Source: Smittium mucronatum
Taxonomy: Eukaryota > Kickxellomycota > Harpellomycetes > Harpellales > Legeriomycetaceae
Assembly: GCA_001953115.1 (NCBI GenBank)
Contig: LSSL01000673.1
Coordinates: 1 to 34,878, forward strand
Length of the DNA stretch: 34,878 bases
Reading direction: 5' to 3'
The notes under the pieces are model-generated. The model saw only the letters and a list, made by a program, of their open reading frames with translations. It made no database searches and was not told the origin of the DNA. The translations under genes were made by a program, and so were the position numbers. Positions 1 through 10,562 of this stretch are shown one piece after another; the first letter of the stretch is position 1; every line of letters begins with the position of its first letter.

Positions 1-855
1 CCGCCGTACTGGGAAGGCCGGTTCACGAACGGGCCGACGTGGGTGGAGAGTCTAGCAAAAGTACTGGGCGTTTCAGTGGACAACTATGCGTACGGGGGCG
101 CAACAATCGACAACAGTCTAGTAGCGGGCACGATAGATTTAGGGAATGGGAGTGGCAGCGGCAGTGGTGGCGGTGGAGGTGGCGGTGGTGCGAAACAAAT
201 CCCAGGGGTGAAGCAGCAAATCCTAAAGTACTTGAAACTGTACCCGCAATCGTCGCAACGCGTAAGGCCAGAACGCACGCTGTTTGTGATGCAGGCAGGG
301 ATGAACGACTTGAGCTCGCTGCTGTACCCGAAATACTACTCGAAGCGGGTGGAGGACACAACGCCCGAACTGTTCGCAACCCGGCTGAGCGAATGTATCA
401 TGATCCTGCACGAACACGCCCATGCCAAGAACGTCGTCGTGCTGAACCAGTTCCCGCACGAGACGTACCCATACGTCATCCAGATGTCGTCAACAAAGGA
501 GTTCCAGAAGAGCCGCGCGTTTTCGCACGAGTTCAACACGTTCCTCCGCAAGCTCGTGCGCCGGCTTGCCGTCGAGTACCCGTCGCTCAATGTCATCCAG
601 CACGACTCGCACCAGCTCCTCAAGCGCATCCTCAGCGAACCCGGACGGTACGGACTCGACGAGGACGTCATCATCCCAGCCGTTGATTATTCCGTCAAGT
701 CGGGGAAAACCGGAGTTGTTGTTGGCAAAGGCGCATCGAATAAATTGTGGTTCGACGATTCGCATTTCGGAGCCCGTATGCACAATATCCTCGCTTCTGA
801 TATCTTGCAAACCATCGCTCTGCACATCCTATCCAATCCATCAAATTTTGGGTAG
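1..855 (+). CDS. SGNH/GDSL-type lipase/esterase, C-terminal part (5' end outside window)
   Basis: The frame is open from base 1 (PPYWEGRFTNGPTWVESLA...) to the TAG at 853-855, about 284 residues with no methionine start in view, so the N-terminal part with the GDS nucleophile block lies upstream. The sequence shows the GRFTNGPTWVE and NYAYGGATIDN blocks of the lecithinase/hemolysin-like SGNH hydrolases, the GMND block III near residues 100-103 (bases about 298-309), and a C-terminal WFDDSHFG block giving the D-x-x-H pair (D252, H255 of the visible part). These are family hallmarks of an ester hydrolase using a Ser-Asp-His triad. A Gly/Ser-rich insertion sits at about residues 49-63 (bases 145-190), probably a surface loop. 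The gene converges on the prefoldin gene, with only 199 bases between stop codons. The substrate cannot be told. A secreted or vacuolar enzyme is likely, but the signal peptide is not in the window. Confidence 0.85.
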   Translation, partial: PPYWEGRFTNGPTWVESLAKVLGVSVDNYAYGGATIDNSLVAGTIDLGNGSGSGSGGGGGGGGAKQIPGVKQQILKYLKLYPQSSQRVRPERTLFVMQAGMNDLSSLLYPKYYSKRVEDTTPELFATRLSECIMILHEHAHAKNVVVLNQFPHETYPYVIQMSSTKEFQKSRAFSHEFNTFLRKLVRRLAVEYPSLNVIQHDSHQLLKRILSEPGRYGLDEDVIIPAVDYSVKSGKTGVVVGKGASNKLWFDDSHFGARMHNILASDILQTIALHILSNPSNFG

Positions 856-865
856 AGATCAAATA

Positions 866-871
866 TTTATT
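866..871 (-). terminator. Possible poly(A) signal for prefoldin 4 transcript
   Basis: The plus strand reads TTTATT (AATAAA on the minus strand) about 185 bases after the prefoldin stop, with a second copy at 871-876. It lies just after the GDSL stop, so the two convergent transcripts may overlap at their 3' ends. Confidence 0.35.
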
Positions 872-1005
872 TTATTATTTTATTTTTCAGTATATATATA
901 TATTTGCCTTTTCGTTCTTTTCGAATGAAAGCAGGGATATTCAGTCCCACTCTTTAAATTTTTTCTTTTTTTTAAAATTAGCGTTACTCCTTTTTGTATA
1001 ATGTA

Positions 1006-1011
1006 AATAAA
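1006..1011 (+). terminator. poly(A) signal AATAAA of the GDSL hydrolase gene
   Basis: An exact AATAAA lies about 150 bases after the GDSL stop and about 45 bases before the stop of the convergent prefoldin gene, so the GDSL transcript end probably reaches into the prefoldin 3' region. Confidence 0.5.
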
Positions 1012-1054
1012 ACAAGTCAAAAACTGCATTTTCAATCATCATTTATAATTAAAT

Positions 1055-1701
1055 TTAGTCCTTATCGAGATTTATGGAACTCCCAAACTTTGAATACAAC
1101 TGAGCTTTTAAATCTTCCATCTCTTTAGTCATAGCTGCGAGCTCGGCTTTCATGGAAGTAATGCGGACTTCAAGCGAATCTTTTTCAAGCTCAATACGAT
1201 CTTGCACCTGCGAAACCGTCATTTTGACGAAAGCGTCCCCGATCTTGTAGCTATATCAAGTATTAAAGTTGCAATAAAACTGTTAAAGTAGCAGGAAAAG
1301 GACAATAATAAACAAGCCTTGAAATTGAAGAGAGGACTTACTCGAGCTGCGAATCTTCATCTAAAAGTTCCATTTCCATGGACAGATCATCAATATACTC
1401 CTTCTCCTTCTATTTCACAAAAAAAAGGGGGGGAGGGGTTATAATAATACTAAAAAGGGGCATTCTTGTGAAAAGGCTAACCTTCTGATCGTCGTATTTG
1501 GATTCGAGCAGTTCCATTTGCAGATTTATTTTGCTGAAACGGTTGATCTGGGCTTGATCTTCGAAGGAAACTTCGACATCAGCTTCTTCGTTTTTATCTA
1601 TCTGTACATTTAAAATTAAACCTTTTCTTTTTTTTTTTTTTTCTTACGGATGATACACAATAAAATGAACAATAAAAAATTACCAGCTTGATATTGTCCA
1701 T
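1055..1701 (-). CDS. PFD4/GIM3: Prefoldin subunit 4, four exons
   Basis: Reconstructed by reading the minus strand: exon 1 1701-1684 (only MDNIKL), exon 2 1601-1482, exon 3 1409-1342, exon 4 1250-1055; introns of 82, 72 and 91 bases with GT...AG ends (donors GTAATT, GTTAGC, GTAAGT; acceptors ACAG, ATAG, ATAG). The frame stays open through all three junctions and gives about 133 residues, the usual size for this family. Exon 2 carries the VSFEDQAQINRFSKIN block and exons 3-4 carry LLDEDSQLDYKIGDAFVKM followed by a long heptad-rich helix, matching prefoldin 4: two coiled-coil helices joined by a beta hairpin. Prefoldin is a cytosolic hexamer that hands nascent actin and tubulin to the CCT chaperonin. 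It is divergent from COX19 and convergent with the GDSL gene. Exon 1 is the least certain part because it is only 18 bases and intron 1 has a poor pyrimidine tract. Confidence 0.88.
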
Positions 1702-2158
1702 TTCTATTCTAATCGATGTATAAAAGAAGATAAATCAAGTGCAATTGTTGATTTTATCTCTTCTAAACCTTTTTTTTAAAAAAAAATAAAGAGAGCAAAA
1801 TAAGGAGGGGAAAGCTACCCGTGAGCTTCGAATCGCCAAACCAAGTGGTCGCGGGAGAAATGTGGGGGGATGGGCTGGGCTGGAGACGGCCAAAACTTTC
1901 TGCCTGCTGCCCTCTTCCTCCAGCCAATAACCACCATTTGATCCGGAAAGAGCTTTATGGTTGGTTGGTTGGTTGGAAGTTTTATCCCTAGAGAAGCAGA
2001 AAAAGAAACAGTCTCTGGAGAGATATTCCCTACCATCCCTTCACTATTCTCCTCTCTTGTTCTGACTTTTCATTTCAACCAAATATAAAAGAAGAAAAAA
2101 CATCTCTTAAACACTTTTGTACAGTGCGACTACTTTTAATAAATAAAATAAAAAGGAA
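1702..2158. promoter_or_regulatory. Divergent promoter between prefoldin 4 and COX19
   Basis: These 457 bases separate two start codons pointing away from each other. The middle is unusually GC-rich for non-coding DNA here. It contains a CCAAT box (1924-1928, in AGCCAATAACC), a G-run cluster G6-AT-G3-CT-G3-CT-G2 (1864-1883) and a perfect GGTTGGTTGGTTGGTTGG tract (1959-1976). Pyrimidine-rich and A-rich stretches flank the COX19 start. A shared bidirectional promoter is inferred. The open frames inside it have no recognisable protein. Confidence 0.55.
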
Positions 2159-2425
2159 ATGAGTTTTGGAGGTCCGATGAACGTCTCGCTGAATCCGATT
2201 CCACCCGATCGGGGCAGTTTCCCGCTGGATCATGAGGGGGACTGCAAGGACGCAATGGCCAAGTATATGGCGTGCATGCAGGGAACGAGCGACCACTCTT
2301 CGTGCCGAGACTTGTCGAAACTGTACTTGGAATGTCGCATGCAGAAGGGGCTTATGGACAGGACGGATTTCAAGCAGCTCGGGTTCCTCGACGACCCCAA
2401 GCCGCCCTCAAAGTCACAGCCCTAA
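2159..2425 (+). CDS. COX19: Cytochrome c oxidase assembly factor COX19
   Basis: A complete intronless 88-residue protein starting MSFGGPMNVSLNPIPPDRGSF. It carries the twin CX9C signature: C29-x9-C39 and C49-x9-C59, with DHEGDCKD leading the first helix and YLECRMQKGLM closing the second. This is the CHCH helical hairpin fold, oxidised in the mitochondrial intermembrane space by the MIA40 relay. COX19 works with COX11 in copper delivery and redox balance for cytochrome c oxidase assembly. Length and the N-terminal proline-rich leader fit the family, whose members are typically about 90-100 residues. The ATG sits after an A-rich leader (AAAAAGGAA), and no better upstream start is in frame. It runs convergent to PAM18, another mitochondrial biogenesis gene, though co-regulation is not shown. 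Confidence 0.93.
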   Translation: MSFGGPMNVSLNPIPPDRGSFPLDHEGDCKDAMAKYMACMQGTSDHSSCRDLSKLYLECRMQKGLMDRTDFKQLGFLDDPKPPSKSQP

Positions 2426-2696
2426 ATTAGACCACGAACAACAACAACATCAAACAAAAAAAAAATAGCCGCTTTATATATATATTTATATACTGATGCG
2501 TCAAAAAATTTGCCCCTTTTTATTTTTCCAAAGGTGGGTTATGAATCCTGCTACTTTTTTAGTTTAGTAGTTACAAGGGTTCTATTGCCACTTTTTCGAT
2601 TTATTGCGAATTTGTTCATTCTTTTATTATTATTTTTTTTTTTTTGGCTTTGAAAGTTGGAGGCGTGACAATTTAAAGCCATGTTTTAGTGTAGAA

Positions 2697-2706
2697 AATA
2701 AATAAA
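2697..2706 (+). terminator. Tandem overlapping AATAAA poly(A) signals after COX19
   Basis: Two overlapping AATAAA copies (2697-2702 and 2701-2706) lie about 270 bases after the COX19 stop. Candidate cleavage signal only; that would be a fairly long 3' UTR. Confidence 0.35.
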
Positions 2707-2817
2707 ATTACTTGAAATATTATTTATTCAGATAAAGAAAAGAGCGGTTGAAACTTATAGCTCTATTGATGTACTTTATAGAATAAAAAATTATTAAAGA
2801 AAACAAAATCCTTTTTT

Positions 2818-2823
2818 TTTTAT
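2818..2823 (-). terminator. Possible poly(A) signal of PAM18
   Basis: TTTATT on the plus strand (AATAAA on the minus) about 225 bases beyond the PAM18 stop, inside a T-rich tract. Weak, because such words are common in this AT-rich DNA. Confidence 0.25.
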
Positions 2824-3046
2824 TTTTGTTTTAAAAAAAGGTGAGATATGGAAGAATAAAGAAAAGGGATAAACAGTCTAAAGGAGAACGTGAAAGAGGA
2901 GTTTTCTTTTTTTAATGCTATTATAAAGCAAACAATTCTTTTTTTGCCAGAAACATTTGTGGAAGGGAAACAGAAAAGGAAAAAATAAAGCCATTCGCAT
3001 AAACAAGGCTCCACTTTTCCGCCTCCCCCCAGTTACTGTAGTTAAA

Positions 3047-3397
3047 TTATCTGATACGGGCCTTGTTCTCGAGAAACTCCTTCGCCTCATTCACTTTGGT
3101 AGCAAGGTAGGGCGACCCACCGCGATCCGGATGGTTCTTCAACATGATACGACGATGCGCATCCTTGATCTTTGTTTTCGTCAGCATGGTTTCCTTAAGC
3201 CCGAGGATAAGGGCCGCTTCGCGTTTGGACATTTTGGGATCGAACCCGCCCTTGACAAACTTCTTGTTCACTTGGTCGACACCCTTCATTATACTGCTCG
3301 CTCCACTGCCTCCACCGCGCGACCGCAGGAACAGGAAACGCCCCACTGCGGCTACACCCGCCAGTCCCAATCCACCCGCAACTAGCAAATTACTCAT
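3047..3397 (-). CDS. PAM18: Mitochondrial import motor J-protein PAM18/TIM14
   Basis: A complete intronless 116-residue protein. Residues 4-24 (LLVAGGLGLAGVAAVGRFLFL) form one membrane segment, followed by a glycine-rich linker and then FVKGGFDPKMSKREAALILGL, the hallmark lead-in of the TIM14/DNAJC19 J-domain. The HPD triad that stimulates Hsp70 is at 89-91 within LKNHPDRGGSPYLATKVNEAK, and the chain ends shortly after helix III, as in this family. Known role: anchored in the inner membrane with its J-domain in the matrix, it stimulates mtHsp70 in the TIM23 import motor, paired with PAM16. The size matches metazoan and short fungal forms; yeast has a longer N-terminus. It is divergent from VMA10 across about 980 bases and convergent with COX19. 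Confidence 0.94.
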   Translation of the reverse strand: MSNLLVAGGLGLAGVAAVGRFLFLRSRGGGSGASSIMKGVDQVNKKFVKGGFDPKMSKREAALILGLKETMLTKTKIKDAHRRIMLKNHPDRGGSPYLATKVNEAKEFLENKARIR

Positions 3398-4380
3398 TAT
3401 TGCTACTTGGTTTCTAATATTTTGTTTGGTTGAAAGTCGTATTTGCTCCTTCGCCGCTTGTCGTTTCCTTTTTTTTTTAAAAATAGCAAGGAACTTTTTT
3501 ACATTAAACGCTGTTTTATAGTTGGCCTTTATTCTTTCTGGATTATTCGTATGATCTTTATTAAACTTTGTGGTTAGTTTTGCTTTTTTAAAAAAATTTA
3601 CAAAAAAAGTTTGTGATTTAATATTTTCATTTCTCTTTTTTTTTTTTTCTTTCTTGGAATTATCTATACTCTGCTGGTAAACCTCTATTGCGAATCAAAT
3701 ACGCAGTCTAGTTACGAAATCGGTAAATATACAAGCAGCCCTGGAATAGCTATTGGTCAGCGCTTTGAATTAGTCCAATCCAATAATAGAATCAAGGTAT
3801 CAACCATCCTAATCTTGTACTAAACCATTGGCCAGACTTAATATCTAAGCACCAAAATGACTATGGTTGGTCTAGCTGAGACAAAGTGCTGTACACTATC
3901 CAATAATGTTTTATATCTGTATATAACTGCGCTGATTTGGATTTGCGTTTGAAGCAATAAACATTTTATTGGGTTATAAAACATAACTGGATATTATATG
4001 ATACCAGATATTGATTACTGGCCACACAAATAAATTTCTCTTCAACGACTGGCTGAACAGCATTTCAAGCTAATTATCATGTGAAATAAACGTGTTTATA
4101 TTTTGTCTAGCTGAAATACAAACGGCTTTATTGGATAGATAGTAGCTAATCAGAATCCCACAGAAGAATGCAAATAATATACGAGATTTGGCATTATTAG
4201 AATACAGCTATAGTTCAGAACAAGTTTTTATCTAACAATAATATTCTAGTGCTCAAGACTTGTTACTTTATTTTTTTCAGCTATTCAATCCTCATCCCAT
4301 CCCCAACCACTGACGTTGTACTCTATCTAAAACCTTATTCTAGCCTTTTTGCTACTTTTTAAAAAAAAAACACACGAGTT
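3398..4380. promoter_or_regulatory. Divergent intergenic region between PAM18 and VMA10
   Basis: These 983 bases separate two outward-facing genes. The ends are T-rich or A-rich leaders. The centre (about 3660-4260) is less AT-rich than the later desert and has repeated CCAATAAT words (near 3789 and 3900, and as ATTATTGG-like on the other strand near 4130) plus two GTCTAGCTGA words (near 3872 and 4108). CCAAT-type promoter elements are plausible. No open frame or RNA gene is recognisable. Confidence 0.4.
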
Positions 4381-4698
4381 ATGAGTGCAAATTCACAAGG
4401 AATCCAGGCCCTTTTCGAGGCCGAAAAAGAAGCAGCAAAGATCGTAGAGCAAGCCCGCAAGTACCGAGTGCAGAAACTCAAAGATGCCCGGCAAGAAGCG
4501 GCAAAAGAGGTGCAGGCCTTCCAGCAGGCAAAAGCCCTTGAAGTCGAGCAAGTCCAGTTATCAAAAGAAGATTTGGATGCACTTGAACATCAGATGCAGC
4601 GTGAAACCGACGTCAAGATCGAAACTATCGAGCACTCGTACGCCCAAAACAAGGCGGCTGCTATCGACCTCATTCTTAAAGCAACTACTCAATTTTGA
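4381..4698 (+). CDS. VMA10: V-type proton ATPase subunit G
   Basis: A complete intronless 105-residue protein starting MSANSQGIQALFEAEKEAAK. The N-terminal SQGIQ-LFEAEKEAAKIVEQARKYR block with KLKDARQEAAKEVQAF is the conserved core of subunit G; the rest is a charged, Ala/Gln-rich helix. The length is close to the usual 105-120. Subunit G pairs with subunit E as the peripheral stalks that hold the V1 ATPase head to the membrane sector, needed for acidification of vacuoles and endosomes. The ATG follows an A10 leader and CACACGAGTT. It is the last gene of the housekeeping island; the AT-rich desert starts after its 3' end. Confidence 0.94.
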   Translation: MSANSQGIQALFEAEKEAAKIVEQARKYRVQKLKDARQEAAKEVQAFQQAKALEVEQVQLSKEDLDALEHQMQRETDVKIETIEHSYAQNKAAAIDLILKATTQF

Positions 4699-4810
4699 TT
4701 CTCTTAACCTCCCCACTTTACTTACCCACTCTTTCTTTTTACCCGTAACTAATATGGTCCCCCTTTACACCACGTTTCTTCTATAGTAAATGTTTATAAA
4801 TTTTGTTGAG

Positions 4811-4816
4811 AATAAA
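4811..4816 (+). terminator. Poly(A) signal AATAAA of VMA10
   Basis: AATAAA 113 bases after the VMA10 stop, in GAGAATAAAACCC. This spacing is reasonable for a fungal gene. Confidence 0.5.
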
Positions 4817-7800
4817 ACCCAGATTTTTGGTTATAGGATATTTTCCTTGATATAAAACTGACCAATTCAATGATTTGTCTTTATTTTATTGTATGGCATC
4901 TTTTTTTCGAAATCTTCAAACGGCTTATATCCACTGCAATTTAAGCGTTCCAATTGTATATAAATAATTACTTTTTAACTTTTATAATTTGTAAAAAAAA
5001 AAAAAATCTAAACAGTTGTGTAGTAAAAAGTTAGTTTAGATTTATCTCAACCGTACTTTCCTTTTCATGGAACTTATCTTTACAAACTTCATTTTGGACC
5101 AAAAATTTCTTTTTTCAAAAAAGTACTATGCTCCTAAACATTTTGTATAAGACCTCGATCATTCGATTCTTTTGCTGCAGAATATTGTATTAAATACATT
5201 AATTTAATTTTATACTTGAAAATAAATAAAATTAAACCCAGTCAAAACAAACAACCCTTTTTCTTTATCCTATTCTATACACTGGTGGGAATTACCGTAT
5301 TTTTCTCTCCCTTTTTTTTAAAAAAAAAAACTACGAAACTTTGATAACATAATCATAAAAACACCATTTATAGTAAAATATTTCTTTTTATATAAAATTT
5401 CAAAAAAAACTCAAATTCAAATTCAATAAAATTAAAGAAATCTCGTTACATTTTTCTATTCAGAATTTTGTTTTATTTTCTAGAGAGCTCCATACTCTTT
5501 CTATTATTAACTTTGAATTTTTTCAAAGCCACCAATTAATATCACAGATTTTTTCTAAAAATAAAAAATAAGATATATAATAGTAAAGATTAAAAAATAT
5601 ATATTTGAAAACAATGTGATTTATACAAAGTAAGCTCCTCTTTTAGCAAAATTAAATTCAAATTATATTTTTTTAAAATAAAATAAAATTTAGAGTATCT
5701 CTAAATATAATTTTATAATCATAATACCTGTAAATCTCTGTCGAATTATTTCTCATAGCCATATTTTGCTTATTAATGATTAAATCAAATGTTTTAGATC
5801 TATTTTTATAAAAGCACTTGCGAAAATTCTCTGGAAAAAAAAAATTCAACTTTATTATACATCAACAAGAGTTGTTTTTTTTTTTTTTTTTGTATCTATT
5901 TATTGTATATATTCTTTATTTTAAACGCATTAACCGTTGGAAAAAGTCTTTTTTTAAAAAAATTAGAGTTTGGTATTAAATGTAAAAAATTACAATTACC
6001 GAATTACCCTACATAAACCAAACCAAATGGCTCAAAGTGTGTATAAAAGAGACGATTTAAAATAAAAAAAAATTTAAAAATTAGAATTTAAAACCTCACA
6101 TCCCAACATTTGCATTAAACCAATTCTAAAAAATTATAACTGGGAGATTATTGTCCAAATCATACTATTTTTCATCCACAAATTCTTATATTTCAATATT
6201 GCCTCCGTATACTATCGGCTTATATTTTCACACTTTTTTTCAAAAATATGGTAGATTTATCTTTTGGTGTATTTTCTGTTTTAAACGAATTGAAAACAAT
6301 CTCTTCAATGGAAAAAAACTAAATTTTCGGTGTAATACAAAAATTATCAATTATCAACAATGATGCTGCCCCCATTAACCTTCACATACTATCAATTCCG
6401 TATTCTTTTTTTTCTCTATCACCTTGCATAATTAAAGCGTTATTTCACAAGTGAGGATTGGTTTTTTTTAAAAAAATTATGTTTTAAAAAAATATATATT
6501 TAAATAAGCATAGTTAATATACATCATTAAACATCTATACTTTATTTCCAGTATAACAATATTCCTGAAAACAACGTGATATTTTAAATGAAAATGAAAA
6601 TAGCATTTTTTTTTTTTACTTTTCAATGAAATCTTTTCTAGAGGTTTTCATTGATTATATTTCACCGCAATAAAAATAAAATTAGCGAAATTGAGTTTTG
6701 GTATGAATAAAATGTCTTCATATTCACCTTTTGAATATTATACTAACAATTAATTAATTAATTTTAAAAGATAAACTTTCTTTTTTTATATAAAAAGCTC
6801 TAAAAAAAAGCACTAAAAATGTATACTTTATAACATATTTATTTTCACTTTGCATTAACTTTTTTTCAAAAGTATTTCCTCAAAACCTTTGGTTTTTAGA
6901 TAATATTAAATAAACCGAAATTAAATTTAGGATAATAAAAATATTAAATCGGTATAAACTAAGAAACTTTCTGTAAATTTAACCCAAATAACCTAAAATT
7001 CAATATTTTTTTGGCATACCTGTATTCATCACCGACCCCCTCCCCCCTCCTTCCCCCATCTTTTTGAAGTAAAAGTTTTTTGAATAAAAATAATAATTAA
7101 AAATATCATTAACAGTATCGCTCAAACCTTTCCCTTGTTAAAAAAATAGTTTTTATACTCTTTGAATAATAATCTTGGTAATATCGAAATGAACAAGTCC
7201 CGTTGATATTTAAATTATCCCCAATAATAATTAAATTATTTTTAAATGAATTTATTTGTCTTTTTGATACAATAGATAATAATTTGCCAATTTTTTTTTA
7301 AAAAAAAAAATTATACTTGTATTTGACTCGATACTAACGCGATTTTTAATGAAAATTTTCTTTCTTGATTTAATTTTTTTATTTTTTGCAAAGAATAATA
7401 TCCATAACTTTTATAACATAATATACGTACAGTGCAGTAATTTTTTGGGAAATTCACAAATTTAACTTGTTTTTACAACTAAAAAAATACATATATTATC
7501 AAAATTTATATTTCACCCACACTTGAATACATTCCGTTTTAATAAATCATGACTTATTGCCTCCAGAAGAATATGTAAACTTCGTATATTGGTATTATAA
7601 ATGTAACTATACTGTTATTTAAAACCAATAAAATTTTTTTTTTGAATCCATACTTTGAATTTTAAAACTAATAGGCAAAAAAAAAAAAATTAAAAAAAAC
7701 TTTTTTGGTGGATCGCAAGTAATTTTTTTAATATTGCGCATCTTTTGTTATATAAATGATTTAATAAATAGTATTATATTATCATCTCCTTTATAATAAC

Positions 7801-9463
7801 ACTTATAAATTCATGATATTTCTTTTTTAAGTCAAAAATCAATCAACCAAATATTTATATAATGAATAACTCATAAGCTTATAAATATTAAAAATTCTAT
7901 TTTTTTTAAACTAAATGATTTTACATTTAAATTAGACTAATCTGGTTAAATATAATTATTTCAGAGCTAAATCTAGAGTCAAAATGGAAAATAAAAAATA
8001 AAATCGATAGATTTATTCGGTTTTAAATTATGATGAACATTTTGATTATTTGCTCTTGGGAAAAAATACTAATACAATTTAAAAATAAATACCTTTTTAG
8101 AGTGTTTTTTTCTATATAAAAATCAAATTATTATACTTAATATATCCTGTTTATAAAAATGGAATGGGTTCAGAATATTTTTTTAATTTTTTGATTTTAT
8201 CAGTATAATTTTTATAATATAAAATACATCAGGTATCAGCTATTTATTCCTTTAAAATATAAAAATATGAATAAAATAACTACTATTCCAATTTACTTTC
8301 AATTTAATTATCGATAAAATAAAGCTGTTCAATTATAACTTTTTAATTTTATTATAATCTATATATTTTATCCTATTTATTCTTTTTTGATAATTTATCA
8401 AAATTTTATTTTTTATAAGCCATTATTTTATTTATTTTTCATAAAATTTTTAAGTATACTCACTAAAACTTTACAAAGCTTTCAAATGCCCCCATTATTT
8501 TCATCAAGTTTATTTTATGTATTTTTTATGCTATGGAATACATGCTAAATGCCACATATATATATTTGTTTCCTAAATTTTTTTGGAGCTATGCTGATCA
8601 TTATTTTACTTGCAAGAATTGATCCAAACTAAACTAAAGGAATTTTTACATATAATTGCTGATATTTTTAATTTTATGAAATAAAATTCTCTTTCAGAAA
8701 AAATATATAATACTTTAATTTATTTATTCGTGATTTCGAAACATTAATTTTCTAAAAAATAGTACTTTTTCTAAATATTTTTGGTGACTTTATATTCCTG
8801 GCGCGACCATCAAGATTTTTTTTTGGTAATTAGTACTTTTAATTTATTGAAAACAATTTTTTATTATATTTATTCATTAGACTAAAATAGATCCTATTGT
8901 AGGATTTTAAATTTAATAAGCTAAAATTTTAGAAAAAATTAGGAAAAAAAATTATTTTCTCGAAAAATAGTTTATTTTTTCCTTTTTATTATATTTTCTT
9001 TTTTATTTTTCTTATATAAAAAACCCCTATTTATATAATGTCTAGATGATAAAAATTATTTTATGGTAGTAAAATTTAAATAAAATAATGATTTTTATTT
9101 TATATTACTAGTTTTCTGGGTACTTTTAATCTCAATAGGCCATTTTATGTAAGATTTTGCGATGAAAAATTATACAATTTAAACTAAATATATTTATTAA
9201 TATTTTGGTGAAATAAACAGATATCATAAATTTATAAAATCAAAATTTGAATTTTCTCATTATCAATTTGGGATTTTTTTTTCGCCTATATAAATTATCC
9301 GTGTTAAATTTTCTAAAAACATCTGTACTCCTTTTAAATTTATATCGAAAATGGGACAATATTATAACAAGAAAACAAGAAAATTTGGTCTAAAAAAAAG
9401 ACAAATATGCTACTTTTAAAAAATTGAATATTAAAAAAAAAAGATTATAAATTTATCATTCGA

Positions 9464-9493
9464 GTATATACATGTATATATATATATATATAC
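9464..9493. repeat. TA microsatellite
   Basis: Nine uninterrupted TA units at 9475-9492, preceded by GTATATACATG, which makes a short palindrome with the repeat. A simple-sequence repeat with no visible role. Confidence 0.8.
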
Positions 9494-10532
9494 GGAAATT
9501 ATAAGATTATATAATCTAAATTTTACTACGGGATTATGGTATTTAGCGGATTTTCATTTTCATTTTAAAATTCGATATAATCATGTTTTAATATTTTTAG
9601 TTGAAAGCTTATATTTCTTAGTTGCACTCAAAAAATATTTTTTTCAATAACTTTTTTTTTAAAAAAATATGACTTTAATATATATGATATTATTTAACAT
9701 CCAAACTGAGATTATGCGATATTATTTAAAATTTAAAAACAAAATTAGAATCAGGTAAAGTGCAAAATTTTAAAGAATTCATTCCTTGGAACGCTATTAT
9801 AATATAAATTATGTGAATAGTACTCGTAAATACTATCTAAATATTGTTTTTGAGAAGTAAAAACTGATTTAATTTTTATTTACCAATTATAATTACAATT
9901 AATATGTTAATTGTTTAAATATTTAATTTATAAGCTATGAAATTAAATTAAGCGCTTAATTTAAAATTGGTTACTGATTAATTTAAAAAAAAATCGATAA
10001 AGTGAGATATCTATATAAATAAAATTTTGTGAAAGAAGATTAAAATGGTTTTGATAATGCTTTTTTATAAATTTAATGGTATTGAAAAACCGGATAAATA
10101 TGCAGTATTAAATAAAAAAATCCCATATATGTATATAATCATTGTTATTTATAAAAAAAAACATAAAAAATCTATTTAAAAACAATAATTTAAAATATAG
10201 TGTTAAATCTCATAGCTAATAAGTTATTTAAATAAAATTGAAGTAAGATTGAATATTAAAAAATAACTATCTAAAGTATCAATTTATTAGGTAATTTTTA
10301 TGAAAAATATAACATTATGTAAAAATTTCTAAAACGAATAAATTCAGAAATAAAAAAAGAAACACAAAAATAGGTTTCACATTGGAAAAAAGTCAAATCG
10401 TAAAAAAAATGTGTACTTGAAATTGAAATTGATTTTAAACAAATCGCCTTAAATCTTAATATTTAAGCAAATAAATACTAAAAGGGTAGAAGAATATTAT
10501 TTATAAAACAATTTCCTCCTGTAATGATAAAA

Positions 10533-10562
10533 AAATGTTATTAAATGTTATTAAATGGTATT
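10533..10562. repeat. 10-bp tandem repeat, three copies
   Basis: AAATGTTATT twice, then AAATGGTATT with one change. Probably slippage. Confidence 0.8.

Noticed and set aside
39..686. 215-codon frame on the plus strand overlapping the GDSL gene, plus several minus-strand frames there
   Set aside because: Arg/Pro/Ser-rich shadow frames of a GC-rich coding region; the GDSL frame has the family motifs.
1815..2036. 73-codon minus-strand frame in the divergent promoter
   Set aside because: Composition of G-rich promoter DNA; no family, and the prefoldin start lies downstream of it.
2957..3385. 142-codon plus-strand frame opposite PAM18
   Set aside because: Antisense shadow of PAM18, whose J-domain motif is clear.
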